A program made the position numbers and the translations under genes. A DNA stretch of 64,000 nt from JABCPE02 sp963518955 (GTDB taxonomy: Bacteria; Bacteroidota; Bacteroidia; Flavobacteriales; Weeksellaceae): the NCBI GenBank assembly GCA_963518955.1, contig CAUQKI010000001.1, positions 1 through 64,000 of the forward strand, read 5' to 3'. The notes under the pieces are model-generated. The model saw only the letters and a program-made list of their open reading frames with translations. It made no database searches and was not told the origin of the DNA. The number at the start of each line of letters is the position of its first letter. The stretch's first letter is position 1. Below are positions 42,097 to 51,468 of the stretch, one piece after another.

Positions 42097-43239
42097 ATGC
42101 AAAAGAAAAAAATACTTATTCGTATTGGCTCTCTCCGCCACGGCGGAGCAGAAAAGGTTTTGGCGACTTTCCTTAAAAATATCCCTCCCGATAAATACGA
42201 AGTGGATCTCCTGCTGAATCTGTATTCTGGGAAATATCTTTCCGAAATCCCGAGCTGGATAAACATCCTCTATCTTATTAAAGGAGAGATGATTCCTACC
42301 AACAGGCTGCAGGACATTCCGATAAAAGCGCTTCGTGTGAGTTATCTATTTTTATTGAAAAAATTTCCAAAACTACTCTATAAATTCATTCTTAAAGACA
42401 AAAAATATGATGTAGAATTTGCGGCAATTCATGGAGTAAGAGACGAAATCATAAACTCTCCTATCACCTCTTCGAAAAAAATTGTTTGGATTCATAACGA
42501 CTTGCGAAAGACCCAATTTCACAACTATACAGATGATGAAATTAGGAAGTTTTTTAAGTTTGATAAAATCATGGTGATTTCCGAGCATATCCAAAAAGAT
42601 TTTGAAAACTTGGCTAAAAATGAAGATGAAAAACAGCGAATTATCCGAATTTACAACCCACTGGACACAGATGAAATTTTAAGAAAAAGCGAAGCACCTC
42701 TAACTGGCGATTATCAGCATCCTTTGTTTTTGTCCGTTGGGACGGTTTTCCCGCAGAAAGGATTTGACCGACTGCTGAAAGCCCACAAAAGGCTTTTGGA
42801 TGAAGGATTTTTTCATCAGATTTTAATCGTGGGAGATGGCTATGATTTTGAAAATATCAAAAAACTAAAAGCAGAACTCGGCGTAGAAAACACCACTAAA
42901 ATGCTCGGTTTCACGGACAATCCGTATCCTTATTTCAAAAGCGCGGATTTCTATGTCCTCAGTTCAAGATACGAAGGCTATCCCACTGTGCTGTTTGAAG
43001 CTATTACACTGAAAAAAAATATCATCGCCACCGATGTTTCCGGAGTGCGAGAAATGCTGAATGATGGCGAACTGGGACTGATTGTAGAAAATTCCGAAGA
43101 AGGAATTTATCAAGGAATGAAAGAAGCCCTCAGCAATGCGGATAACTTCAACAAGTATCAAGAAAAACTAAAAAACTACACGATGCCTTTCAACCTTGAA
43201 AACTCTGTAAAAAAAATAATGGATATCATTGATAACTAG
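42097..43239 (+). CDS. GT4-family glycosyltransferase
   Basis: 380-aa retaining glycosyltransferase (GT-B fold). The N-terminal domain starts RIGSLRHGGAEKVL (about 8-21). The C-terminal donor domain carries VGTVFPQKGFDRLLKAH (about 212-228), the VGDGYDFENIKKL segment, and SSRYEGYPTVLFEAI (about 289-303) with the catalytic-site Glu of the EX7E motif. It probably adds a sugar to a surface glycan or lipid. Directly followed by an acyltransferase gene with no gap, so the two may act on the same product. Confidence 0.88.
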   Translation: MQKKKILIRIGSLRHGGAEKVLATFLKNIPPDKYEVDLLLNLYSGKYLSEIPSWINILYLIKGEMIPTNRLQDIPIKALRVSYLFLLKKFPKLLYKFILKDKKYDVEFAAIHGVRDEIINSPITSSKKIVWIHNDLRKTQFHNYTDDEIRKFFKFDKIMVISEHIQKDFENLAKNEDEKQRIIRIYNPLDTDEILRKSEAPLTGDYQHPLFLSVGTVFPQKGFDRLLKAHKRLLDEGFFHQILIVGDGYDFENIKKLKAELGVENTTKMLGFTDNPYPYFKSADFYVLSSRYEGYPTVLFEAITLKKNIIATDVSGVREMLNDGELGLIVENSEEGIYQGMKEALSNADNFNKYQEKLKNYTMPFNLENSVKKIMDIIDN

Positions 43240-43791
43240 ATGAAATACACTATCATACAAAAAGATTTTTACCGTGCCTGTGGGCAGTGGCTTTCTCATT
43301 TTCAAATGCTAAAAAAATGCCTCAGTCCCAATCTGCACTACATCTATTGGTTTCGTAATGCACAGAAATATCCGAAATCTTCTTTAATAGGGAAAATTTA
43401 TCGGTTTATCCTAAGGCATTATCAGATAAAATACGGTTTCCAGATTTATCCAGAAACGGAAATCGGTGAAGGCTTTTATTTAGGGCATTGGGGAGCATTG
43501 GTCATCAATCCCAAAACCATCATTGGCAAAAATTGTAACATCGCACAGGGCGTAACCATCGGACAGACCAACAGAGGAAAATCCATAGGTGTCCCTAAAA
43601 TAGGCAACGAAGTCTGGATAGGCGCCAATGCCGTGATAGTTGGCGGAATTACCATCGGAGACAATGTCCTCATCGCGCCAAATGCGTATGTAAATATGGA
43701 TGTTCCTTCTAATTCCGTAGTTGTGGGAAATCCTGCCCAAATCATCCCTAATGAAAATGCTACAGAAGGATACATTAACAATAAAATTTGA
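43240..43791 (+). CDS. Hexapeptide-repeat acetyltransferase (CysE-like)
   Basis: 183 aa with a left-handed beta-helix built of hexapeptide repeats (about 75-165): IGEGFYLGHWGALVINP, IGKNCNIAQGVTIG, IGNEVWIGANAVIVGG and IGDNVLIAPNAYV cores. The N-terminal part is short, so it resembles sugar O-acetyltransferases and serine acetyltransferases; the operon with a glycosyltransferase favours glycan acetylation (inference). The ATG begins at the base right after the upstream TAG stop. Confidence 0.85.
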   Translation: MKYTIIQKDFYRACGQWLSHFQMLKKCLSPNLHYIYWFRNAQKYPKSSLIGKIYRFILRHYQIKYGFQIYPETEIGEGFYLGHWGALVINPKTIIGKNCNIAQGVTIGQTNRGKSIGVPKIGNEVWIGANAVIVGGITIGDNVLIAPNAYVNMDVPSNSVVVGNPAQIIPNENATEGYINNKI

Positions 43792-43798
43792 TTTTTAA

Positions 43799-44485
43799 AT
43801 GGCACTATCTTATAAAGTTATTTTTGAAAATAATAAAAAATGGGTAGAAAGAAAACTTGGCGAAGATGCTGATTTTTTCAAAAATCTAGCCAAAGAACAG
43901 AACCCAGAATATCTATACATAGGTTGCTCAGACAGCCGAGTAACCACAGAAGAACTCATGGGACTGAAGCCTGGTGAGGTTTTCGTGCATAGAAATATTG
44001 CTAATCTGGTGAATACGCTGGATTTGAATGCAATATCTGCTATACAATACGCTGTAGAACACCTAAAAGTAAAACACATCATTGTCTGTGGGCACTACGA
44101 CTGTGGAGGAATAAAAGCAGCAATGAGCCCAGAAGATTTGGGACTGCTGAATCCTTGGCTCAGAAATATCCGAGATATTTACAGACTTCACCGCATAGAA
44201 CTAGATGCCATAGCCGATGAAAAGGAACGAAACAACAGATTGGTGGAACTAAATGTTCAGGAACAATGCATCAATGTCATCAAACTTGCCTGCGTGCAGG
44301 AGCGATATATTGTAGATGAATATCCTATCGTTCACGGATGGGTTTTTGATATTTCCACAGGAAAACTAAAAGACCTAAATTTAGATTTTAAAAACATCTT
44401 GAAAGACATTCAGGAAATCTACAATCTCACTGATTCTGAATGGGTAATGAGCCGAAAACATAATAAAAATATCAAAAATGCATAA
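43799..44485 (+). CDS. Beta-class carbonic anhydrase
   Basis: Interconverts CO2 and bicarbonate. 228 aa; zinc ligands Cys43, His99 and Cys102, and the catalytic Asp45/Arg47 pair are all present in IGCSDSRVT and VCGHYDCGG. VFVHRNIANLV (about 61-71) is also conserved. It starts 7 bases after the acyltransferase and is convergent with a SulP-family transporter, the kind of protein that can carry bicarbonate. Confidence 0.94.
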   Translation: MALSYKVIFENNKKWVERKLGEDADFFKNLAKEQNPEYLYIGCSDSRVTTEELMGLKPGEVFVHRNIANLVNTLDLNAISAIQYAVEHLKVKHIIVCGHYDCGGIKAAMSPEDLGLLNPWLRNIRDIYRLHRIELDAIADEKERNNRLVELNVQEQCINVIKLACVQERYIVDEYPIVHGWVFDISTGKLKDLNLDFKNILKDIQEIYNLTDSEWVMSRKHNKNIKNA

Positions 44486-44495
44486 AACAAAAATA

Positions 44496-44511
44496 CTGCA
44501 AAATTTTGCAG
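44496..44511. terminator. Palindrome between convergent genes
   Basis: CTGCAAAATTTTGCAG is a perfect 16-bp palindrome followed by a T-rich stretch, between carbonic anhydrase and SulP. A weak bidirectional terminator is the simplest reading. Confidence 0.5.
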
Positions 44512-44522
44512 CATTTCTTATT

Positions 44523-46124
44523 TTAAAATGGGTGTCTTTTTCCTTTTCTCAGTACAGAATCTTCAGAATCTCCTGATTTAGAGTGATTTTCTAATCCATT
44601 GAGGCTAATTTTCATTTCTGAAACATCCTCTTGAATTTTTTTCCATTTTTGGATAGTAGCAAGAGAAGTATGGTCTAATAATTCCAATTCTCCGAGATTA
44701 AATCTCACTTCCTTGTATTTATTCAATGAATCTAAAAACTCTCCCAGCTTCATATTATTACTAAACAGAAGACTTCCTTTCGCTTCTACTTCCGCTATTT
44801 CAGGGTCATTATTTACTATATTCATATTCAAATGAAGGAAATCCTGAACTTTAGCTCCATTCATCATATTGATAATGATTTTTAATACAATACCAAAAGC
44901 TACACCTGCCAAAAGGTCTGTCAAAAGGGTAACTATCACCGTAGAAACAAAGATAACAAACTGTCCTTTTCCAATATGGAAAATGTGTGTAAATTCTTTT
45001 GGATGAGCCAGATTAAATCCTACATAAACCAACATCGCAGAAAGTGCCGTGTTTGGTATCATCTCAATAAGTGGCACTGCAAAGATAACCGCCAAAAGCA
45101 TAAACAATCCATGGAAAAAATTCGCCCATCTTGTCACCGCTCCATTAGATACATTGGCTGAACTTCTCGCCACTTCTGATATCATCGGCTGTCCGCCCAC
45201 TAGTCCAGAAAGCACATTTCCGAAACCTACCGCAGAAAGGTCTTTATTAAAGTCTGATTTTCTTCTGTATGGGTCTACTAAATCTATGGCTTTGGCTGTC
45301 AAAAGAGATTCGATAGAACCAATTAGCAAAAACAAAATAACATACTGCACAAAAACACCTGTTTGAGTCCACATTCCAGAAAAATCAGCAACGAAAACTC
45401 CATCTTTGAAAGTGTCAAAAATACTACCGATTTCTACCTTTTCGTTGGCATCCATTTCAAAATAAATTCCCATCGGAATCGCTACCAAAAGAACTACTAA
45501 CGGAGCAGGAATTTTCTTCACTATTGGGTTTTTAATCATTCCCATTCCAAAAAGAATCGCCAAACAAGTCAGCCCCAAAATCGTATTTTCTCTATCAGCG
45601 TTCATTATGCTGTTTGGCAAGTGTTTTAGCAAATCTATCACGCCCATTCCTGCCAAATCATCAGGTTTAATCCCCAAAAGCAAATGCAGCTGTTTAGACA
45701 TGATGATAATTCCTATCGCTGCCAGCATTCCATGCACCGCCGCAGAAGGGAACAAGTCCGCATATTTACCCAGTTTCAGTAGTCCCATCATAATCTGAAT
45801 AACACCAGCCACCGTAATAGTCGCCACTGCCATTTTCCAGCCAGTTTCTCCACCGCCAAACGCCGCCACTGCACCTGCACCTATGGAAATAAGTCCCGCC
45901 GCAGGCCCTTTGACAGAAAGTCTAGAACCAGCAAAAAAACTAACCACTATTCCGCCAATAATCGCAGAAACCACTCCAAAAATCGGAGGAAAGTCCGCTG
46001 CTTTGGCAACTCCCATACTCAATGGTAATGCTAACAAAAATACCAAAAACCCAGCAAGTGCATCTTTGGTAAAATTCTCTTTAAGACCTGCCAAACCATC
46101 AGCAGGAATCTTGTTTGAACTCAT
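44523..46124 (-). CDS. SulP-family inorganic anion transporter
   Basis: 533-aa membrane carrier (SLC26/SulP). About 12-14 helices cover residues 20-425, with the LAGFLVFLLALPLSMGVAKAADFPP start (core LALPLSMGVA, about 31-40) and the SVKGPAAGLISIGAGAVAA block. A STAS domain follows (about 440-510, with GELELLDHTSLATI). A basic and Ser-rich tail ends at KRHPF. Family members take up sulfate or bicarbonate. The convergent carbonic anhydrase makes bicarbonate plausible. Confidence 0.9.
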   Translation of the reverse strand: MSSNKIPADGLAGLKENFTKDALAGFLVFLLALPLSMGVAKAADFPPIFGVVSAIIGGIVVSFFAGSRLSVKGPAAGLISIGAGAVAAFGGGETGWKMAVATITVAGVIQIMMGLLKLGKYADLFPSAAVHGMLAAIGIIIMSKQLHLLLGIKPDDLAGMGVIDLLKHLPNSIMNADRENTILGLTCLAILFGMGMIKNPIVKKIPAPLVVLLVAIPMGIYFEMDANEKVEIGSIFDTFKDGVFVADFSGMWTQTGVFVQYVILFLLIGSIESLLTAKAIDLVDPYRRKSDFNKDLSAVGFGNVLSGLVGGQPMISEVARSSANVSNGAVTRWANFFHGLFMLLAVIFAVPLIEMIPNTALSAMLVYVGFNLAHPKEFTHIFHIGKGQFVIFVSTVIVTLLTDLLAGVAFGIVLKIIINMMNGAKVQDFLHLNMNIVNNDPEIAEVEAKGSLLFSNNMKLGEFLDSLNKYKEVRFNLGELELLDHTSLATIQKWKKIQEDVSEMKISLNGLENHSKSGDSEDSVLRKGKRHPF

Positions 46125-46188
46125 CGTGAAAATCTATTTATAAAATTATATACCGTAAAAAAATATTTGCAAATGGAATGCAACGATA

Positions 46189-46219
46189 CAAATTTATATA
46201 ATTTTGATTTTTTAACAAA
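46189..46219 (-). promoter_or_regulatory. Promoter of the SulP gene
   Basis: On the minus strand: TTTG (46219-46216), 19-base spacer, TAAATTTG (46196-46189). Both parts and the spacing fit the Bacteroidota consensus; 64 bases upstream of the start. Confidence 0.6.
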
Positions 46220-46226
46220 TTTTTTC

Positions 46227-46742
46227 TCAATTTTTATTTAAAAATCTTTCAAAAAACAATCTCTGCGAAGGGAAAGCAATATCTTCCAGCTGAATGTTTT
46301 CTTTCTTAATCCAAACAGTTTCAGCTATTTCTGATTTTTCTAAATTGACAGAAAATTTTTCTTCCACACGATATTCAAAAAACAAATCCAGCGTATTATA
46401 GTCTATTCCTTTGTAATAGTAGATATTCGGCAGACTCATCAAAAATCTAAGTTTTCCAGTGTCTATTTCTATATCCAGCTCCTCTTTCAGTTCCCGAAAA
46501 CAGGTAAATTCTGCACTCTCATGAGGGTCTGTAAAACCTCCTGCCAAATCTAGTTTTCCTTTGGCTGGCTCTTGATTTCTCCTAGTCAGTAAAATTTCAT
46601 CGCCACAGATGACAACCACAGCCACCGCCGCGGCGCAATTATGATACAAAACAAAATCACATTCTGGGCAGCTCCATCTTTTTCCTTGTTCCCAGCAGAG
46701 TGATTTTTTTCCACATTTTGGGCAAAAATTTAATTCATTCAT
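46227..46742 (-). CDS. Nudix hydrolase with zinc ribbon
   Basis: 171 aa. An N-terminal zinc ribbon with CPKC (Cys7, Cys10) and CPEC (Cys25, Cys28) is followed by the Nudix domain. The Nudix box (69-91) fits GX5EX7REUXEEXGU, with catalytic Glu and the REL-KEEL core. The layout is NudC-like but shorter, so it may hydrolyse NADH or another nucleoside diphosphate compound. It starts 4 bases after the xerD stop, in one operon with xerD and dCMP deaminase. Confidence 0.85.
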   Translation of the reverse strand: MNELNFCPKCGKKSLCWEQGKRWSCPECDFVLYHNCAAAVAVVVICGDEILLTRRNQEPAKGKLDLAGGFTDPHESAEFTCFRELKEELDIEIDTGKLRFLMSLPNIYYYKGIDYNTLDLFFEYRVEEKFSVNLEKSEIAETVWIKKENIQLEDIAFPSQRLFFERFLNKN

Positions 46743-46746
46743 TTTT

Positions 46747-47649
46747 CTATTGATTTCTTGGGTGATATTTTAAAATCGTTTCATGGAGTTCTTCCGTATT
46801 CAGATGGGTATAAATCTCCGTAGTGGTAATGCTGGAATGCCCGAGCATCTCCTGTATAAACCGTAAATCCGCTCCATTTTGAAGAAGATGAGTCGCAAAA
46901 GAGTGGCGAAAAGTGTGAGGCGAAATATTTTTCTGAATGCTTGCTTTTCTCACTATTTCCTTTATGATAAGGAAAACCATTTGCCTAGAAATCTGCGCTC
47001 CTCTGCTGTTTAAGAATAATATATCGGAATGTTTGGGATTTATTTTTTGTTTGCTTCGGATGTTATTGATGTAGTTTTTAATAAAATCTGCTGTATAATC
47101 AGCCAGCGGAACAAAGCGAACCTTGTCGCCTTTCCCTTGTATCTTGAGGTAATTTTCTTTAAAATTGATATTTGAAATCTGAAGCTCTGTAAGCTCCGAA
47201 ACACGCAGCCCGCAGCCATACAAAACCTCTATCATACAGCGGTTTCTCTTTGCTAAATCGGTATTTTCTTCCGTTGCAGAAATTAGTTTTTCTATTTCTT
47301 CCAAAGACAATGTATCAGGCAGATAAAGCCCTAATTTAGGCGTTTCTAAAAGAGCGGAAGGATTGTCCTCACGAAGTTCATCTTCCAGCAAAAAACTGAA
47401 AAATCCTTTAATGGAAGAAATCCACCTCGCCTGTGTCCTTTCGCTGTAATTGATTTTTGATACTTGGTAAAGAAACTCCTGCAAATGCTCATAAGAAATA
47501 GTAATGGGCGTAACGCTTGCCAAATTCTGCTCCGCAAAATTTTGTAATTTTTGCAGATCGGAAACATATGCCTCAATGGTGTTTTCTGAAGCATTTTTCT
47601 CAAACCTCAGATAATTAGCATAGTTTTCAATAGCTTCATTCCAAGTCAT
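46747..47649 (-). CDS. xerD: Tyrosine recombinase XerD
   Basis: Site-specific recombinase that resolves chromosome dimers at dif. 300 aa. The N-terminal SAM-like core-binding domain covers about 1-90. The catalytic domain has the Arg of YGCGLRVSELTEL (about 148-160), HTFRHSFATHLLQNG (His and Arg, about 244-258), a His in MLGHSSITTTE (about 266-276), and the nucleophilic Tyr in IYTHLN. All catalytic residues are present. It overlaps the upstream dCMP deaminase by 14 bases. No integron or phage genes adjoin, so a housekeeping role is likely. Confidence 0.9.
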   Translation of the reverse strand: MTWNEAIENYANYLRFEKNASENTIEAYVSDLQKLQNFAEQNLASVTPITISYEHLQEFLYQVSKINYSERTQARWISSIKGFFSFLLEDELREDNPSALLETPKLGLYLPDTLSLEEIEKLISATEENTDLAKRNRCMIEVLYGCGLRVSELTELQISNINFKENYLKIQGKGDKVRFVPLADYTADFIKNYINNIRSKQKINPKHSDILFLNSRGAQISRQMVFLIIKEIVRKASIQKNISPHTFRHSFATHLLQNGADLRFIQEMLGHSSITTTEIYTHLNTEELHETILKYHPRNQ

Positions 47650-48070
47650 TCTCTAATTCTTCCTTAGATATTTTTAGTATTTCAACCCCCGCATCTTTCA
47701 GGAACGAAAGTCCCTCATTATCAGAATAATCCTGTATATACACCACTCTTTTTATCCCAGACTGGAAAATCAGTTTGCTGCACTCTTTACACGGCGAAAG
47801 GGTGAGATATAATGTCGCCCCCTCGCAGGACTGTGTGCTTCGGGATATTTTCAGAATGGCATTTGCTTCTGCATGGAGAACATACCATTTGGTTTTATTA
47901 TTCTCATCTTCGCAGCAGTTTTCAAAACCAGAAGGCGTGCCATTATACCCATCAGAGATGATGGTTCTGTCCTTTACGATGAGCGCGCCTACCTGCTTTC
48001 TCTTGCAATAGGAAAGTTTTGCCCATTCCAGAGCCATTTTTAGGTAGGCAACATCATATTTGTTGTGCAT
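47636..48070 (-). CDS. dCMP deaminase-family protein (ComEB-like)
   Basis: 144-aa zinc deaminase. Zinc and catalytic residues: HAEANAIL (His and Glu, about 72-79) and SPCKECSKL (two Cys, about 102-110). The YNGTPSGFENCCED segment (core GYNGTPSGF) is typical of dCMP deaminases, which make dUMP for dTMP synthesis. Length is normal. Its end overlaps the xerD start by 14 bases, so they are translationally coupled. Confidence 0.88.
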   Translation of the reverse strand: MHNKYDVAYLKMALEWAKLSYCKRKQVGALIVKDRTIISDGYNGTPSGFENCCEDENNKTKWYVLHAEANAILKISRSTQSCEGATLYLTLSPCKECSKLIFQSGIKRVVYIQDYSDNEGLSFLKDAGVEILKISKEELENDLE

Positions 48071-48091
48071 AAGTTTTATTTTTAATTCTGG

Positions 48092-49159
48092 TTAATCAGT
48101 TTTCTTTTTACTCTTCAAGTAAGCATCCCAGCCCTGCGCTGTAAGTTCAGCAAGTTCATTAGACCCTCTGAGAACCAGATAATTCCCCTGCTCTTCCTCC
48201 ACAGCATGCCCGATGATGGTAAAATCTGGATTGTTTTTAATTTTATCAAAATCATTCTGAGATATGGTAAACAGCAGTTCATAGTCCTCTCCCCCATTCA
48301 GCGCTGTCATCACAGGATTGAGATTAAACTCATCTGCTGTACTTATGGTAAGCTCATCCATTGGTATTTTTTCTTCATAAATTCTAAAACCTACTTTTGA
48401 CTTGTCAGAAAGATGCAGAACTTCTGATGCCAGCCCATCGGAAATATCTATCATAGAGGTAGGTTTTACGCCCAATTCTTCTAAAATCTCTTTAATATCT
48501 GCTCGCGCCTCTGGTTTTAGCTGGCGCTCCAAAATATAGTCATAGCCCTCCATCTCTGGCTGCATATTAGGATTTTTGAGATAAACAGAATGCTCCCTCT
48601 CCAGAATCTGCAAGCCCATATATGCTCCTCCTAAATCACCAGTAACTACCAGTAAATCATTTGGGTTCGCTCCACTTCGGTTGATGATTTTTTCAGAACT
48701 TTCCAGTCCTATTGCAGTGACATTTATTACTAATCCCGCTTGAGAACTGGTAGTATCGCCACCTACTAAATCGACCTCGTATCGTCGACATGCCAGCTGA
48801 ATTCCTGCATAAATTTCCTCCAAAGCCTCTACAGGGAAGCGATTAGAAACAGCTACCGAAATCATAATCTGAGTAGGAACAGCGTTCATAGAAATGATAT
48901 CGCTGATTCCTGCCACTACCACCTTATAGCCCAAATGTTTCAGAGGAACATATCCTAAATTAAAATCTACTCCCTCAGTAAACATATCTGTGCTGACAAG
49001 AACTTTTTTCCCTTCGGCATTGATGATAGTTGCATCATCTCCCACACCCAATTCTGTAGAGGTGTTTTCAACAGGGAAAAACTGCGTCAGATGTTTTATA
49101 AGCCCAAATTCACCCAATGCAGAAATAGGTGTAAGTTCTTGATTTTTATTTTCAAACAT
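48092..49159 (-). CDS. thiL: Thiamine-phosphate kinase
   Basis: Phosphorylates thiamine monophosphate to the active diphosphate. Start set at 49159 (MFENKN), which follows the -7 element; an upstream Met at 49183 would overlap it. 355 aa with family motifs: GVGDDATIIN (about 38-47), VSTDMFTEGVDF (about 54-65), DLVGGDTTSS (about 130-139), a VTGDLGGAYMG core, and IDISDGLASEVLHL (about 220-233). No other thiamine genes are visible and no TPP riboswitch was recognised upstream. Confidence 0.92.
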   Translation of the reverse strand: MFENKNQELTPISALGEFGLIKHLTQFFPVENTSTELGVGDDATIINAEGKKVLVSTDMFTEGVDFNLGYVPLKHLGYKVVVAGISDIISMNAVPTQIMISVAVSNRFPVEALEEIYAGIQLACRRYEVDLVGGDTTSSQAGLVINVTAIGLESSEKIINRSGANPNDLLVVTGDLGGAYMGLQILEREHSVYLKNPNMQPEMEGYDYILERQLKPEARADIKEILEELGVKPTSMIDISDGLASEVLHLSDKSKVGFRIYEEKIPMDELTISTADEFNLNPVMTALNGGEDYELLFTISQNDFDKIKNNPDFTIIGHAVEEEQGNYLVLRGSNELAELTAQGWDAYLKSKKKTD

Positions 49160-49180
49160 AATTTTTGGTAATTTTAGCCA

Positions 49181-49188
49181 CAAAGGTA
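49181..49188 (-). promoter_or_regulatory. -7 promoter element for thiL
   Basis: On the minus strand: TACCTTTG (TAnnTTTG), 21 bases upstream of the chosen ATG. It supports the shorter start. Confidence 0.55.
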
Positions 49189-49381
49189 GTAAATATCAAC
49201 ATCAAAAAAGACAAAATCCAGAAATGAACCCTTTATTTAATCTTGGTTGTTTCAGTTTTTCTAATTCTCTGATTGTTTCTTTTTCAGAAAAAGACCCTAC
49301 TCGCTTTTTCCATCAAAACTATCAAAAATTTTATATTTTGAAAGTTTTTGTTAATTTTAAACCCATTAAAAATCATATCTC

Positions 49382-51379
49382 ATGAATTTAAAGTATACAG
49401 CATTAGCTATCGCCGCTCCTCTGTTGATGAACGCACAGGAAGTGATGACACCAGAAACCCTCTGGAAGCTAAGGAAAATAAGCGTTCAAGGAGCTTCTCC
49501 AGACCATTCATTGGTTGTTTACAGAACCAGCCAGACCGATTTGGAGACAGAAAAAAATGTTCATAAAACCTATTTGCTAAACACATCTTCCTCTCAAAGT
49601 GTTCCGTTTGATTTAGGAAAAAAATCTTTTATCCAATGGGATAAAAACGGAATTTACGCCCTTGAAGATGGTAAAATCTATCGTTCCAATGACAATGGAA
49701 AATCTTGGAAAGAATTTTATACCATTGGGAAAGATGCCCAAAATATTAAGATTTCTCCCGATGGGCAGAAAGTGGCTTTCAGTAGAGAAGTTCAGCTAGA
49801 AAAAATCTACAGCAAAGACAAATACAGCGATGTTCCTAACTCCTCTGCACAAGTCTACACAGACCTAAACCACCGCCACTGGGACACTTGGTATGCAGGG
49901 AAATACAATCATATTTTTGTAGTTAGTGTTAAAGAAAATCCTAACGCAGCCAAAGATTTACTAGGAGGAAAAGCCTATGACTCGCCTCAAAAACCTTTCG
50001 GTGGAGGGGAAGATTTCATTTGGTCACCAGATGCTAAACACATCATCTATGTTACTAAGGCAAAAACTGGAAAAGAATATGCTGTCAGCACCAATACGGA
50101 CATATTCCTATACGAGCTGGAAACAGGAAAAACCAGCAACCTTACAGAAGGAATGATGGGGTACGATATGAACCCTAAATTCAGCCCAAATGGGAAATAT
50201 CTACTTTGGCAAAGTATGGCAAGAGATGGCTATGAAGCCGATAAAAATGATATCTATGTGATGGATTGGGGAAATAGAAGTAAAACCAACCTTACTAAAA
50301 ACTGGGACGACAGCGTAACGGGAGATGTCTTCTGGGCTAATGATTCTCAGAATATCTATTTCACGGCTGCTTTCAGAGGAACTAAACAGTTATTTACTGT
50401 TAATCAAAACAAAACCGTAAAACAAGTTACAAAAGGTAATTTTGATGTAAATGCTGTTTTTGCACAAAATAAAAATTCACTTTTGGTGAATAGAAATGAT
50501 GCTTTCCACAGCCCAGAACTCTATTCCGTGGATTTAAAAAATGGAAAAATGAAACAGGTAACGGATGTCAATGCTGATTTTTACCAAAAACTAAAATTAG
50601 GTCATTCTGAACTTAAAATGGTAAAAACTACCGATGGCAAGGAAATGGGTGTATGGTTCCACTACCCACCAAATTTTGACCCGAACAAAAAATATCCTGC
50701 TCTTCTATACTGCCAAGGAGGGCCGCAGTCTGCTCTTACGCCATATTTCAGCCTGAGATGGAATTTCTCACTGATGACTGCCAATGACTATATCGTAATC
50801 GCTCCTAACCGTAGAGGTATGCCAGGATGGGGAACAAAATGGAATGAACAAATCAGCCAAGACTGGGGAGGACAATCCATCCAAGACTACCTGTCTGCAG
50901 CAGACTTCGCAAAAGAACTTCCATACATAGACAAGGATAGAATGGGTGCTGTGGGAGCTAGCTACGGAGGTTATTCTGTATTGATGCTGGCTGGAGTCCA
51001 CCAAAACAGATTCAAAACTTTCATTTCTCACAATGGGCTTTTTGATACTAAATCTTGGTATGGTACTACTGAAGAGCTTTGGTTTGCAAATTGGGATATG
51101 GGAGGCTCTCCTTGGGATAATCCTTCTTCAAAATCTTACACTAAATTCAATCCGAGCAACTATGTGAACAACTGGAATACGCCAATAATGATTATCCAAG
51201 GAAATATGGATTTCAGAGTTCCTTATGAGCAGGGACAACAAGCATTCCAAGTAGCAAGGCTTAAGAATATCAAATCCAAATTTTTATACTTCCCAGATGA
51301 AAACCACTGGGTGCTAAAACCTCAGAATGCCTTAGTATGGCAAAGAGAGTTCTTTAGTTGGTTAAAGGAGACTTTATAA
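49382..51379 (+). CDS. Exported S9-family prolyl oligopeptidase-like peptidase
   Basis: 665-aa serine peptidase with a signal peptide (about 1-18, ending LLMNAQ). The N-terminal beta-propeller (about 25-400) contains WD40-like strands such as WSPDAKHIIYVT and FSPNGKYLLWQS. The C-terminal alpha/beta-hydrolase domain (about 420-665) has the nucleophile Ser527 in GASYGGY, Asp in IQGNMDFRVPYEQG and His in PDENHWVL. It likely cleaves dipeptides (DPP-like) or oligopeptides outside the cytoplasm. Divergent from thiL; monocistronic with a perfect terminator. Confidence 0.9.
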   Translation: MNLKYTALAIAAPLLMNAQEVMTPETLWKLRKISVQGASPDHSLVVYRTSQTDLETEKNVHKTYLLNTSSSQSVPFDLGKKSFIQWDKNGIYALEDGKIYRSNDNGKSWKEFYTIGKDAQNIKISPDGQKVAFSREVQLEKIYSKDKYSDVPNSSAQVYTDLNHRHWDTWYAGKYNHIFVVSVKENPNAAKDLLGGKAYDSPQKPFGGGEDFIWSPDAKHIIYVTKAKTGKEYAVSTNTDIFLYELETGKTSNLTEGMMGYDMNPKFSPNGKYLLWQSMARDGYEADKNDIYVMDWGNRSKTNLTKNWDDSVTGDVFWANDSQNIYFTAAFRGTKQLFTVNQNKTVKQVTKGNFDVNAVFAQNKNSLLVNRNDAFHSPELYSVDLKNGKMKQVTDVNADFYQKLKLGHSELKMVKTTDGKEMGVWFHYPPNFDPNKKYPALLYCQGGPQSALTPYFSLRWNFSLMTANDYIVIAPNRRGMPGWGTKWNEQISQDWGGQSIQDYLSAADFAKELPYIDKDRMGAVGASYGGYSVLMLAGVHQNRFKTFISHNGLFDTKSWYGTTEELWFANWDMGGSPWDNPSSKSYTKFNPSNYVNNWNTPIMIIQGNMDFRVPYEQGQQAFQVARLKNIKSKFLYFPDENHWVLKPQNALVWQREFFSWLKETL

Positions 51380-51397
51380 AGTCTCCTTTCTTTTTTA
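51364..51397 (+). terminator. Terminator after the S9 peptidase
   Basis: A perfect 26-bp palindrome built on AAAGGAGACTTTA and its complement overlaps the stop codon and is followed by a T-rich tract. Confidence 0.8.
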
Positions 51398-51412
51398 TAT
51401 CATCAAAACTAA

Positions 51413-51446
51413 AATAGCCCTTACCAATAATGATAAGGACTATTTT
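51413..51446 (-). terminator. Terminator of the ribosomal protein operon
   Basis: AATAGCCCTTACC against GATAAGGACTATT. The two mismatched positions become G-U pairs only on the minus-strand RNA, so the hairpin is built for the rplQ side. A T run follows on that strand. Confidence 0.8.
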
Positions 51447-51468
51447 TTATAGTTAGTTGTAAAAAAAC

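Noticed and set aside
46747..47649. Phage or integron integrase
   Set aside because: The protein fits housekeeping XerD in length and motifs, is coupled to dCMP deaminase, and has no attachment site or phage genes nearby.
49224..49361. Possible 45-aa reading frame between thiL and the S9 peptidase
   Set aside because: No recognisable family, no promoter-start arrangement, and composition like the surrounding gene-free DNA.
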